DNA of 64,000 nucleotides, taken from Bacteroidales bacterium. GTDB lineage: Bacteria > Bacteroidota > Bacteroidia > Bacteroidales > WCHB1-69. The stretch is from positions 175,678-239,677 of the forward strand of contig JAGCUN010000035.1 in NCBI GenBank assembly GCA_017962845.1, read 5' to 3'. Position numbers and translations under genes: made by a program. The notes beneath the pieces were generated by a model. It worked only from the letters and a program-made list of their open reading frames with translations, was not told the origin of the DNA and ran no database searches. Each line of letters begins with the position of its first letter. Positions within the stretch are counted from its first letter, which is position 1. Shown here piece after piece: positions 37,250 through 45,481 of this stretch.

Positions 37250-37999
37250 TTACTTTTTATTGCCCTGATTGGCTACTGCGTCCATCAGCGCTTTCACTTT
37301 CTCCTCATCAGCGAGGAAATAGTCTTTCTGAAGCTGCATGTTGTCATCGAATTCAAAGACATACGGGATGCCAGTGGGCAGGTTGAGGCCGATAATGTCC
37401 TCGTCGGAGATGTTCTTGAGCACCTTGATGATGCCGCGCAGACTGTTGCCGTGGGCAGCAATGATGATGTCGTTGGAACTTTTTACTTTGGGAAGAATGA
37501 CGTTCTCCCAGTAAGGGATGATACGGGCGATGGTGTCGCAAAGTGCCTCGGTGTGGGGCTTGGCCATCGGGTCGTCGATGTTCTTGTAGCGCGGGTCGAG
37601 GGCGGGATTGCGTTCGTCGTCGTCAGTCAGACTCTCGGGACGGATGTCGTAGCTTCTGCGCCACTGCTTGATCTTTTCAGGACCATATTTCTCGGTCATT
37701 TCGGCTTTGTTGAAACCCTGGAGGGCTCCGTAGTGTTTCTCGTTCAAGCGCCAGCTTTTCTCCACAGGAATCCACAGCTGATCCATCTTTTCCAGAACGA
37801 TGTTCAAGGTCTTGATGGCGCGTTTTAAGAAGGAAGTGTAAGCATATTCAAATTGGAAACCAGCCTCTTTCAGTGCGATGCCAGCCTCTGCAGCCTCCTG
37901 TAATCCTTTTTCAGAAAGATCTACATCCGTCCAACCTGTAAAGAGATTGGCTTTGTTCCATTCACTTTCGCCGTGGCGAATCAATACTAATCTGTGCAT
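37250..37999 (-). CDS. gpmA: 2,3-bisphosphoglycerate-dependent phosphoglycerate mutase
   Basis: Glycolytic and gluconeogenic interconversion of 3- and 2-phosphoglycerate. It has the histidine phosphatase motif [12 protein letters not shown] with the phospho-accepting His, plus [16 protein letters not shown] and [19 protein letters not shown] with the second His. The length of 249 residues is standard. I chose the ATG at 37999 ([11 protein letters not shown]); an upstream TTG at 38008 is in frame but unlikely. It precedes typA by 36 bases. Confidence 0.96.
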   Translation of the reverse strand: MHRLVLIRHGESEWNKANLFTGWTDVDLSEKGLQEAAEAGIALKEAGFQFEYAYTSFLKRAIKTLNIVLEKMDQLWIPVEKSWRLNEKHYGALQGFNKAEMTEKYGPEKIKQWRRSYDIRPESLTDDDERNPALDPRYKNIDDPMAKPHTEALCDTIARIIPYWENVILPKVKSSNDIIIAAHGNSLRGIIKVLKNISDEDIIGLNLPTGIPYVFEFDDNMQLQKDYFLADEEKVKALMDAVANQGNKK

Positions 38000-38056
38000 A
38001 TCTAACAATTAATAATTTACAATGTACAATTTACAATTATTCTCAATTTTCAATTC

Positions 38057-38404
38057 TTATTTTCCCACTCGGTTGTTTTCGGGGAAAATGACCGTGGGTT
38101 TGAAGGTTTTGGCTTCTTCGAAATCCATGGTGCAGTAGGAGATGATGACAACGATGTCGCCCACCAGCACTTTTCGGGCCGCCGGCCCGTTGAGACAGAT
38201 GACGCCGGAGTCGCGTTTCCCTTTGATGACGTAGGTTTCAAACCGTTCGCCATTGTTCATGTCAAGAACCTGAACTTTCTCATTCTCAATGAGATTAGCG
38301 GCTTCCATCATGGTCTCATCAATGGTGATGCTTCCCACATAGTTGATGTCGGCTTCGGTAACTGTGACGCGATGTATTTTTGATTTAAGAACTTCAATCT
38401 GCAT
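38057..38404 (-). CDS. panD: Aspartate 1-decarboxylase precursor
   Basis: Makes beta-alanine from aspartate for pantothenate. This pyruvoyl enzyme self-cleaves at Gly24-Ser25 in NYVGSITID, which is present. The 115 residues carry [40 protein letters not shown] and [20 protein letters not shown], all normal. It lies 34 bases after panC on the same strand, forming a pantothenate pair; coaX, which acts on the product, lies about 4 kb away. Confidence 0.97.
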   Translation of the reverse strand: MQIEVLKSKIHRVTVTEADINYVGSITIDETMMEAANLIENEKVQVLDMNNGERFETYVIKGKRDSGVICLNGPAARKVLVGDIVVIISYCTMDFEEAKTFKPTVIFPENNRVGK

Positions 38405-38438
38405 GACCGTAGTACTTGTTTATTTTATTGATTGATAA

Positions 38439-39275
38439 TTATTTATAACGAATATTGTCGATAAGTCTCACTTGGTTGGCCCACACGGTGATGCAGCCCA
38501 CCACACCGTTGCTGTCGTTGAGGTCGGCGACGGGCTGGAGAGTTTCATCATCCACAATCTCATAATATTCCAGACGGAAAAGGTCGTATTTGCTGATTTC
38601 ATCTTCCACAAACTTTCTGATTTCCTGTGTGTTGGTGGTCTTGAGCTGGGTGGAGGCTTTGAGGATGCGGTAGATGTTGGCGGCCGTGGCTCGCTCTTCT
38701 TCGGTGAGACGGCGATTACGCGAACTCAATGCTAATCCGCTGGCTTCCCGCACGATGGGGCAGGGAACAATCTGCAGGTTCAGTCCGCATTGGCGCACCA
38801 GCGTCTTGATGACAGCGATTTGTTGGAAGTCTTTCTCACCGAAGTAGGCGCGGGTCGGCTGCACCCAGTCGAAAAGACGCTTGACGATGATGCCCACGCC
38901 GTTGAAATGGCCGGGGCGGGCGGGCCCTTCCATCACTTCTGCCACCGGTCCGAAGTCGTATTGCTCGGTGGCGGGCACGCGGTAAACCTCCTCCACAGAG
39001 GGTGCGAAGACGATGTCGGCATAGTCGCTCACCAGTTGCAAATCCTGCTCCAACGTGCGCGGGTATTTCTCCAAATCCTCGGCGTTGTTGAATTGCGTGG
39101 GGTTCACAAAAACGGAGACGACGCAGAGGTCATTCTCTTTTCTGGCCCGTTTGATAAGCGAAAGATGGCCTTCGTGCAAAGCTCCCATGGTGGGCACCAA
39201 GCCGATGGTCTGGTTGGCGCGGTGTGCCTGTTCGAGTTTATTTTGTAAATCTGAAATCGTTTCAATCAGCAGCAT
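38439..39275 (-). CDS. panC: Pantothenate synthetase
   Basis: Joins pantoate and beta-alanine using ATP. The 278 residues show the nucleotide-binding VPTMGALHEGHLSLIKRARK, VSVFVNPTQFNNAEDLEKYP, GHFNGVGIIVKRLFDWVQPT, YFGEKDFQQIAVIKTLVRQC and LALSSRNRRLTEEERATA. It starts the panC-panD pair, with an AT-rich gap of about 180 bases upstream that holds a promoter box. Confidence 0.97.
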   Translation of the reverse strand: MLLIETISDLQNKLEQAHRANQTIGLVPTMGALHEGHLSLIKRARKENDLCVVSVFVNPTQFNNAEDLEKYPRTLEQDLQLVSDYADIVFAPSVEEVYRVPATEQYDFGPVAEVMEGPARPGHFNGVGIIVKRLFDWVQPTRAYFGEKDFQQIAVIKTLVRQCGLNLQIVPCPIVREASGLALSSRNRRLTEEERATAANIYRILKASTQLKTTNTQEIRKFVEDEISKYDLFRLEYYEIVDDETLQPVADLNDSNGVVGCITVWANQVRLIDNIRYK

Positions 39276-39348
39276 AATTCAATTTGATTTTTATAAAAAA
39301 TTGAATATTAATATATTATAATTTTTTTTATAAAAAAAAATTAACCGA

Positions 39349-39356
39349 CAAATTTA
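39349..39356 (-). promoter_or_regulatory. -7 box upstream of panC
   Basis: TAAATTTG on the minus strand, 74 bases before the panC ATG. The rest of the 39276-39454 gap is AT-rich with long A and T runs and a short repeat of TTTCAATTTTCAATTTTCAA near 39423-39443. I see no RNA gene in it. Confidence 0.45.
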
Positions 39357-39454
39357 CACGATTTTCTGAAAAAATTGATGATTTTTATTGCCAAATATCA
39401 ATTTTTCACCTTCGAAAATTTGCTTTCAATTTTCAATTTTCAAATCTCAATTTG

Positions 39455-40021
39455 TCAGAGGTCGTCGGCGATGATTTCGCCTCTCGGATTCCGCACGGTG
39501 TAGTGGGTGAATCTCTCGTCGGCATCGAATCCGCTGCCGTTGTAGATGGTGCCATCGGAGCGCACCTGCCGTACGGGCACATCGGAATAGATTCTGCGGA
39601 AGCGTTTGTCCCACACGATTTTTTCCGTAAAGATGGTGTCGCCTTTCTTGAGGTTGGTGATGACCACGTTCTTTTGAGCTTCGAGGCGCATATCCCGTTC
39701 TGCATTGATGGCGTAGTCAGCCCTCATGACGGCTTCTGGCTGTCCGAAATTGTCGTATGAGATGATTTCAATGCCTTCAGGGCAATCCATATAGGTATGG
39801 TCGCCATAATATTTGTTGAGGATGGGGGTGTTGATTTGGAAGTTGAGTCTCCCCGAATCGCTGTAGGTGAGGTGCAGGTCTTCTGCTGATTCGTCGGGGT
39901 ACTTGCCGTGATAGGAGAGGAGCCTGTCTTTGGAGAACTCCTCTTGTTTGCATGAAACAAAAATCACCCCCAAAGCCAGTAGGCAGGGGGCGATTTTTAT
40001 GATGGTTTGAAAGATACGCAT
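39455..40021 (-). CDS. lptC: LPS export periplasmic protein LptC
   Basis: Membrane-anchored bridge that passes lipopolysaccharide from LptBFG to LptA. I start at the ATG at 40021, giving 188 residues that begin with a hydrophobic segment and lipobox-like LGVIFVSCKQ, typical of Bacteroidota LptC. The jelly-roll repeats follow: MRADYAINAERDMRLEAQKN, VVITNLKKGDTIFTEKIVWD and RRIYSDVPVRQVRSDGTIYN. A longer in-frame reading to 40207 lies inside the TPR gene and has no family similarity. It is 2 bases after the TPR gene. Confidence 0.88.
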   Translation of the reverse strand: MRIFQTIIKIAPCLLALGVIFVSCKQEEFSKDRLLSYHGKYPDESAEDLHLTYSDSGRLNFQINTPILNKYYGDHTYMDCPEGIEIISYDNFGQPEAVMRADYAINAERDMRLEAQKNVVITNLKKGDTIFTEKIVWDKRFRRIYSDVPVRQVRSDGTIYNGSGFDADERFTHYTVRNPRGEIIADDL

Positions 40022-40023
40022 GG

Positions 40024-41499
40024 TTAGCGTACGGTGGTGTTTTCGTTGATCCATCCGCCGACGTGGTAGCTCTGGCCGGGTTGGAGGTTGTTCTCCACGA
40101 GGATCTTGCCGCTGACGGAGGGAAGACTGGAGCGTTTTCTGGCGCACTCGTTGGCGAGCGACGGGTCGACAGATTGTGCCTTGTTGTATTTGTCTGCGGC
40201 AGCCCAATAGACGGCGCTGGCGATGACACCCTCACCGCCGTTGGTGAATTGGCTGTAGGAGTTTTTGTACATGTCACCGATGAGGATGTACGGACGACCG
40301 AACTTCGGGTTGCATCTTGCGGCATCCAATGCGTGGGCGCGTGCGGATGAATACTGGCCTCTCACCGATTCGATAGTGGCGATGAAATAGTAGGGCTGTG
40401 CCTTCTCTTCGTTGGTGGTGTAAAGCTTGATGGCTTCATTGAAGAAGGAGATGGCTTTGTCATAGTTCTTTTTCTGGAATTCCTGCACGCCGAGGAAGAA
40501 GGCGACCTTGCCGCTGGGCTCTGCTTGGTGGAGAATCAAGAGAATGTCGCTGTACATCTGGGATGCACGGCAGAGGGAGTCCTTGCTCAAAATACCGAGC
40601 ATCTTTTTCAAAGTCTTGAGGTCGTCTTTGCTTTCTTCAAATTTCTTTTCATAGAGGGTGAGAAGCACTTTGCCGTTGGCGTAGGGAGCGAATCCGTTCT
40701 CCAGCTTAACCGTGACTTTTCTGTATGCGTCAATGGCTTTGACACGAGTAGTGGTGTCTTTTACTAATTTTTCCACTGCCTTGTCGTATGCCATTTTGCC
40801 GATTTTGCCGTCTTTGAGTTGGGTGTCCAGACTGTCAAATTCAACAAGGGCTTTCTCGAAAGCCTCTTGGTTGGAGATGATGGCGTCGTCGATATATTCG
40901 GTAGCGCGCTCATAAGCGTCAATCACATAGGTGGTGTCTTTCGTCTCTTTGGTTTTGTGGACGGCTAATTGGAAATAGGCTTCCCAAACTGCGGGTTGGG
41001 TATGATCTTTCTCCAATTCTACAGAGGTGATGAAGTCCTCGAAAGCCTGGTCACGAAGCTCCTTGTCGGAACCGCGGTATTTAACTGTGTAATAGGCTTT
41101 CCATCCCAGACCCTTGCCGTATGAATAATACTGCGGGTGATAGGTGCTGTAGGCGGTCTGAGCCCAAATCAGGGTGTCAATCAGGCGTTCAAGGCGTGCG
41201 GAGTCTTTCTGCTCTTTTTTCTTCATTTCCGTTTGGACCATCTTTTCGAGCATGGTCTTGCCATAATTGAAGGTGCCGCTCCATGAGCAAGGACAGGTGT
41301 TGACGATGTACTGGAACGGGACGTAGGCTTCTTCGTACTGCTTCTGGTTGTAGAAGGTGCGGAAAAGGGTGACTTGTTCGGCGCATTTCAGCGAGTCTTC
41401 CTCGGTGGCGCCATACTTGAACGGGCAGGGGTTCTGCGCGACGGTGGTCAGTGCCACGACGACCGCGACTAAGGTTAACAGTGTCTTTTTCATTGTCAT
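40024..41499 (-). CDS. Exported tetratricopeptide-repeat protein
   Basis: A 491-residue protein with signal peptide KKTLLTLVAVVVALTTVAQN and then helical repeats of TPR type across most of the length (for example LFRTFYNQKQYEEAYVPFQY, FQKKNYDKAISFFNEAIKLY and YYFIATIESVRGQYSSARAH). The C-terminus (NNLQPGQSYHVGGWINENTT) lies outside the repeats. Such TPR proteins next to lptC and coaX are conserved in Bacteroidota and probably act as periplasmic scaffolds. No enzyme domain is visible. Confidence 0.85.
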   Translation of the reverse strand: MTMKKTLLTLVAVVVALTTVAQNPCPFKYGATEEDSLKCAEQVTLFRTFYNQKQYEEAYVPFQYIVNTCPCSWSGTFNYGKTMLEKMVQTEMKKKEQKDSARLERLIDTLIWAQTAYSTYHPQYYSYGKGLGWKAYYTVKYRGSDKELRDQAFEDFITSVELEKDHTQPAVWEAYFQLAVHKTKETKDTTYVIDAYERATEYIDDAIISNQEAFEKALVEFDSLDTQLKDGKIGKMAYDKAVEKLVKDTTTRVKAIDAYRKVTVKLENGFAPYANGKVLLTLYEKKFEESKDDLKTLKKMLGILSKDSLCRASQMYSDILLILHQAEPSGKVAFFLGVQEFQKKNYDKAISFFNEAIKLYTTNEEKAQPYYFIATIESVRGQYSSARAHALDAARCNPKFGRPYILIGDMYKNSYSQFTNGGEGVIASAVYWAAADKYNKAQSVDPSLANECARKRSSLPSVSGKILVENNLQPGQSYHVGGWINENTTVR

Positions 41500-41512
41500 T
41501 ATGATTTTTGAA

Positions 41513-42793
41513 TTATTCTAATTTCACTCTTTGATACCATTTTTCTTGCAAAGTAAAATGCAGGGAGAATCTAAAGTAATTTTCTTTGAGCAATTCGTTC
41601 TGCAGAGTCCCCATCTGTCCGTACTCGAAAAGTATTCCCATGGAGGAGTTGTTGTTGTACATCTTGAGGGGGAATCCAAGTCCAATTGAAACGCTGAAGT
41701 CGTTGATTGTATGTTCGTTGACATAGATTTGTCCGGTGCAGTAGCGGAATCCTGCGCGGAATCGGATTTTGTTGAAATAGTTGGTGGAGGCAGAGTTGGG
41801 AACGAACTGAAGGCCTGCAGAAACGATGATGGCATCTTGGAAGGTGCCATTGTTTTTACTATTGAGGTAATAATGGCTCCAGTCTTGCCATGTGACATCA
41901 GCTGTCACCAACCATTTGTCGCGGTACTGGTACGAGAAACCGCCGCCAATGCTTTGAGGGGTCTGCATGGTCCCCTTGCTTTCCTTGAAATCCACGGTGT
42001 CGTTCAGCGATGCGCTGGTGCCTGTCCCCTCGTAGTTGTAGGTGAGGAGTTGACTCCGTGTTTTGATGAATGCACTGTTCTCGTATACTACTCCTAGTCC
42101 GATGGTGTGAATGCCCTTGACTGTAGCGAAGTATTGGATGCCTCCCGACAGGTACAGACCATCCACATGCGTGGTGTTGTCCACCATGGAGTGGAAGAAG
42201 TAACTGCCATCAAATTCGGCGGTTTTCGTGTAGTTGAGCCGCCCGAACAGATAGGAGAGATTGACGCCGATGGAGAGTCCTTTGCAGATTTTGAAGGCGT
42301 TGCCCCAGTACAGTTGCAGCAGTCCGCCGCTTCCTTTGTAGTTGTAAGTGGCGTTGATGTTGTTGGGTAGAGCCTTGCTGTCGGCGATGTTGTAGCCGAG
42401 GTTGCTGAATGGCAGGATACCGGCGGAGGTGCGCCAATGCCGTGTTACAGGCAGGCCTATCGTGATGTAGGCAGGGCGAGCGAACGTGGCCTGCTGGGTG
42501 ACCTCGGAGGTCTTTAATGTGCTGGAATAGATGCTGAAAGCGGCATCGGCGATGAAAGAGAGCGAGTCGAAGGCAACGTATGAGGCGGGGTTCTTGAAAT
42601 TGATGAGGTGGGGATGCTGTACGGCATATCCCACTTTCCCCATCGCGTCGTACGCCCCTGACGTGACATTGCTGGGCAAACCATACCCATATTTGGAATA
42701 CGGGGTGCTAATCTCGTTCTGCGCCTGGGCACAAATGCAGCAAACGATGGCTAAAACCGCGAACAAGATTATTCTATATTTTGCCTTTAGCAT
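41513..42793 (-). CDS. Outer-membrane beta-barrel protein of unknown function
   Basis: A 426-residue exported protein: signal peptide AVLAIVCCICAQAQ, then STPYSKYGYGLPSNVTSGAY, the family N-terminus, and a long series of amphipathic beta strands ending in FRFSLHFTLQEKWYQRVKLE. This is a Bacteroidota barrel linked to coaX and lptC, with resemblance to PorV/FadL-like folds in strand pattern only. Its start lies 20 bases inside the 3' end of coaX. A good promoter sits within coaX (42842-42873), so it can be expressed separately. Confidence 0.75.
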   Translation of the reverse strand: MLKAKYRIILFAVLAIVCCICAQAQNEISTPYSKYGYGLPSNVTSGAYDAMGKVGYAVQHPHLINFKNPASYVAFDSLSFIADAAFSIYSSTLKTSEVTQQATFARPAYITIGLPVTRHWRTSAGILPFSNLGYNIADSKALPNNINATYNYKGSGGLLQLYWGNAFKICKGLSIGVNLSYLFGRLNYTKTAEFDGSYFFHSMVDNTTHVDGLYLSGGIQYFATVKGIHTIGLGVVYENSAFIKTRSQLLTYNYEGTGTSASLNDTVDFKESKGTMQTPQSIGGGFSYQYRDKWLVTADVTWQDWSHYYLNSKNNGTFQDAIIVSAGLQFVPNSASTNYFNKIRFRAGFRYCTGQIYVNEHTINDFSVSIGLGFPLKMYNNNSSMGILFEYGQMGTLQNELLKENYFRFSLHFTLQEKWYQRVKLE

Positions 42794-43508
42794 TGAATAT
42801 CAATATTTTACAAAGTCCATAGAGGACGATATTAGAAGCGGCAAAGATAGGAAATTTTATTGAATTTTGCAAATCATCTTTATTTCCTCCTGTAAACACC
42901 ACTTTTATGGTCTCATATCGCTGCAAATAGCGTTCAATAATGCCGTTGATTTCATCTATCATTCCGTAGGTTACACCGTTCAGAATGCTTTCTTCTGTCG
43001 TTGTTCCAGTCAGGCTGTTGACTTTCTGACGTTCTACTTGCGGGAGGCGTTGGGTGTAGTGGTGCAGGGCGTCGAATCGCATGTCCAGTCCGGGCGAGAT
43101 GGAGCCTCCTAGGTAATGTCCGTCTGCGGTGATGAAGTCGGTGACGAGGCAGGTGCCCGCTTGTATGGCGAGGACGTTCTCATGGGGGAAAAGCGTGTGA
43201 GCGGCTACGGCGCTGGCTATGCGGTCTAGTCCAAGAGTTTGTGGAGTCCGGTAGTTGATGTGGATGGGAAGCGGTGTGGTGTGGCTGAAATCGGTCAGGA
43301 GGGTACGTTCGGTTAGGAGTCGGCAGATGTCAGGTCGTTCGGTGCCCACGCTTGACAGGATGGAGTGGGTGACGTGAAATTCGTCTATCAGTTGTACAAT
43401 GGCTGGGGTTGGCAATTCCTGTTCGGAAACCATAGACAGCATCTCCCCCTCGGAGGAAAAGACTGCTGCCTTTTGCAGGGTATTGCCGATATCGATGACG
43501 AGATACAT
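42774..43508 (-). CDS. coaX: Type III pantothenate kinase
   Basis: Phosphorylates pantothenate in the first step of coenzyme A synthesis. The 244-residue protein has the N-terminal phosphate loop LVIDIGNTLQKAAVFS, then NYRTPQTLGLDRIASAVAAH, QAGTCLVTDFITADGHYLGG and VFTGGNKDDLQ. The canonical DxGNT motif is intact. It follows the phosphohexomutase gene by 3 bases and overlaps the barrel gene by 20 bases. Confidence 0.95.
   Translation of the reverse strand: MYLVIDIGNTLQKAAVFSSEGEMLSMVSEQELPTPAIVQLIDEFHVTHSILSSVGTERPDICRLLTERTLLTDFSHTTPLPIHINYRTPQTLGLDRIASAVAAHTLFPHENVLAIQAGTCLVTDFITADGHYLGGSISPGLDMRFDALHHYTQRLPQVERQKVNSLTGTTTEESILNGVTYGMIDEINGIIERYLQRYETIKVVFTGGNKDDLQNSIKFPIFAASNIVLYGLCKILIFNAKGKI
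42842..42873 (-). promoter_or_regulatory. Internal promoter inside coaX for the barrel gene
   Basis: On the minus strand, TTTG (42870-42873), a 20-base spacer and TATCTTTG (42842-42849) match the Bacteroidota consensus well. It lies in the coaX coding region, 49 bases before the barrel gene ATG at 42793. Confidence 0.65.
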
Positions 43509-43511
43509 TGG

Positions 43512-44852
43512 TTACATGAATTTTTCCAAGATTCTTCGGGCTTCATTGAGTTTGGAGTCCAGCAGCTCCCGGGTTTGAGCCTCCATCAGGAGGCGGAGGT
43601 AAGGTTCCGTGTTGGATGGTCTCACATTGAACCACCATTGCTGAAATTCAATACGATAGCCGTCGAAATCCATATATCGGATGCATTTTTCCTGCGCCAT
43701 GAAATGCTCTTTCATCGCCTCCATCGCCTCTTTTTTCTTTTCAATCTTGAAGTTGATTTCGCCGGAGTTGGCGTAGGTGGCGATTTGGGAGATGAGCTGT
43801 GAGACGGAGACCCCCACTTTTTTCATTTCGCTGACAATGTGCAGGATAACCTGTGCGGCGATCATGGCGGAGTCGGAGTAGTAAAAGTCGCGGAAATAGT
43901 AGTGGCCGGCGAACTCGCCACCGAATGCGCCGTCGATCTCGCGCAGTTTCAAAGCGGCGTAAGCTCGTCCTACCCGCCAGATTTCCACCTCGCGTCCGAG
44001 TTTCTCAATATATTCGGTCACTGATTTCGAGGTGCGAATGTCCTGGATGACTTTTCCTTGCACATTTTTCTCTTGTATGAAGTAATGTCCCAGAACGGCA
44101 ATCATCAGATCCGGTGGGATGAAGGTGCCTTTTTCATCTACGAACATCACACGGTCGGCGTCGCCATCGAAGATGACGCCGATGTCAGCTTTCTCCTTCA
44201 GCACGAGTTCTTGAATGTCTTTTACGTTCTGAGGTTCGAGGGGGTTGGCTTCATGGTGAGGAAACGTCCCATCGAGTTCATCATACAGATATACAGGACT
44301 TTGTCCAAATATTTCCTTCACCAGAATAGTTGCCATACCATTGGAACAGTCCATGGCAATTTTTAGGTTGCTGATATCATAAGCATACTGCCGTTGGAAC
44401 TCCAAATACTCATCTTTGACGGGGTGGGGGATGATTTTCCCTTTCGGTTGTTTGACTTGTGGGATTTGTTGGATCATCTGTTCCAGTTTGCCAAGTCCGG
44501 TGTCGTAGCCGACGGGGAGGGCGTTGGTGGTGGAGACTTTGAGTCCGTTATGTTCTTTGGGGTTGTGGGAGGCGGTGATCATGACAGAGGCGTCGAAGCC
44601 GTGTCGTGCGGTGAAGTAATATACCATCGGGGTGGTGGTGAGCCCCATGTCGTAAACATCTGCGCCGGCGTCGGTGATGCCGCGGGTGAGGGCTTCGAAG
44701 ATGGCAGGTGAGGAGGTCCGCATGTCGCGGCCCACTAGTACTTTGTTGACTTTCAGTAACTCCGGCAGAAAGAAGCCGATGCGGTAAATGTCATCAAGGG
44801 TGAAGTCTTTTCCGAAGACTCCTCTGAAATCATATGCTTTAAATGCGCTCAT
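43512..44852 (-). CDS. Phosphomannomutase/phosphoglucomutase
   Basis: Alpha-D-phosphohexomutase, 446 residues, moving phosphate between C6 and C1 of mannose or glucose for surface sugar synthesis. The phosphoserine loop is MITASHNPKEHNG, the metal loop GVIFDGDADRVMFVD, the sugar loop GGEFAGHYYFRD, and the phosphate-binding loop VRPSNTEPYLRLLME. All four are intact. The size and loops fit ManB/AlgC-like enzymes. Its start overlaps the upstream gene stop by four bases (ATGA). Confidence 0.92.
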   Translation of the reverse strand: MSAFKAYDFRGVFGKDFTLDDIYRIGFFLPELLKVNKVLVGRDMRTSSPAIFEALTRGITDAGADVYDMGLTTTPMVYYFTARHGFDASVMITASHNPKEHNGLKVSTTNALPVGYDTGLGKLEQMIQQIPQVKQPKGKIIPHPVKDEYLEFQRQYAYDISNLKIAMDCSNGMATILVKEIFGQSPVYLYDELDGTFPHHEANPLEPQNVKDIQELVLKEKADIGVIFDGDADRVMFVDEKGTFIPPDLMIAVLGHYFIQEKNVQGKVIQDIRTSKSVTEYIEKLGREVEIWRVGRAYAALKLREIDGAFGGEFAGHYYFRDFYYSDSAMIAAQVILHIVSEMKKVGVSVSQLISQIATYANSGEINFKIEKKKEAMEAMKEHFMAQEKCIRYMDFDGYRIEFQQWWFNVRPSNTEPYLRLLMEAQTRELLDSKLNEARRILEKFM

Positions 44853-45475
44853 TGTATGATGTTTTGTTGTTGGATGTCAGTCGTTGTGGTGTCTTTTTTG
44901 ACAAGATTCTCCCATCGGCAGAATGTGTAGTTTTTGATATCGAAAAGGATGTTGTAGAAGATTCTCCCCCAGTAGTTCCGGATCCCGAATCCACCAGGCT
45001 GTTTGATGAATTTTTCGCAGAGCACGATTTGTCGGCTAGCGGTTTCGGCGACAGTCACCCACACCGAGCCGGTTTTGCTGACGGCATCGAAAGACTCTAC
45101 GATAAAGAGAAGGGCAAATCGGTGTTGCTGAGGTATCTCTATGTTGCCGATATAATGTTGGATTTGTACTTCGTCAAGGAGGTCGTTGAGGTGGATGTGG
45201 TCTTTTAAGATATTAGATAGGCGGATGGTGCGGTTTCTTTTGGAGAGGGCGGAAAGGTCGTAGGACATGATGGGTTTGCGGAAGCTGAGCCTGATGTCGT
45301 ATTTCTTCTGGTCGGAGATGACCAGTAGGTTCCATCCGTTAAAGTGTTGACGGAGAGTGTCAATGGGAAGGTCAAACCCCTTCTTGGTGAACTTGGCTTT
45401 TGAAAAGTCTATGCCGAGCCACAGGATCTCTTTTTCAGAGAGAAAGTCGGTAAAGAGGTTTTCGTTAAGGAACAT
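44849..45475 (-). CDS. Conserved Bacteroidota protein of unknown function
   Basis: A 208-residue protein without a signal peptide as read. It opens KEILWLGIDFSKAKFTKKGF, and later has HRFALLFIVESFDAVSKTGS, VWVTVAETASRQIVLCEKFI and GGFGIRNYWGRIFYNILFDI. I recall this pattern (IDFSKAKF, then VTxxxxxSxxIL, then GGFGxRNYW) from uncharacterised Bacteroidota proteins, but no function. It lies 6 bases after envC and overlaps the phosphohexomutase by four bases, so it is translated with them. Confidence 0.6.
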   Translation of the reverse strand: MFLNENLFTDFLSEKEILWLGIDFSKAKFTKKGFDLPIDTLRQHFNGWNLLVISDQKKYDIRLSFRKPIMSYDLSALSKRNRTIRLSNILKDHIHLNDLLDEVQIQHYIGNIEIPQQHRFALLFIVESFDAVSKTGSVWVTVAETASRQIVLCEKFIKQPGGFGIRNYWGRIFYNILFDIKNYTFCRWENLVKKDTTTTDIQQQNIIQ

Positions 45476-45481
45476 GGCAAA

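Noticed and set aside
36794..37828. A 344-codon plus-strand frame spanning typA and gpmA
   Set aside because: It is antisense to two complete conserved genes and crosses the gap between them.
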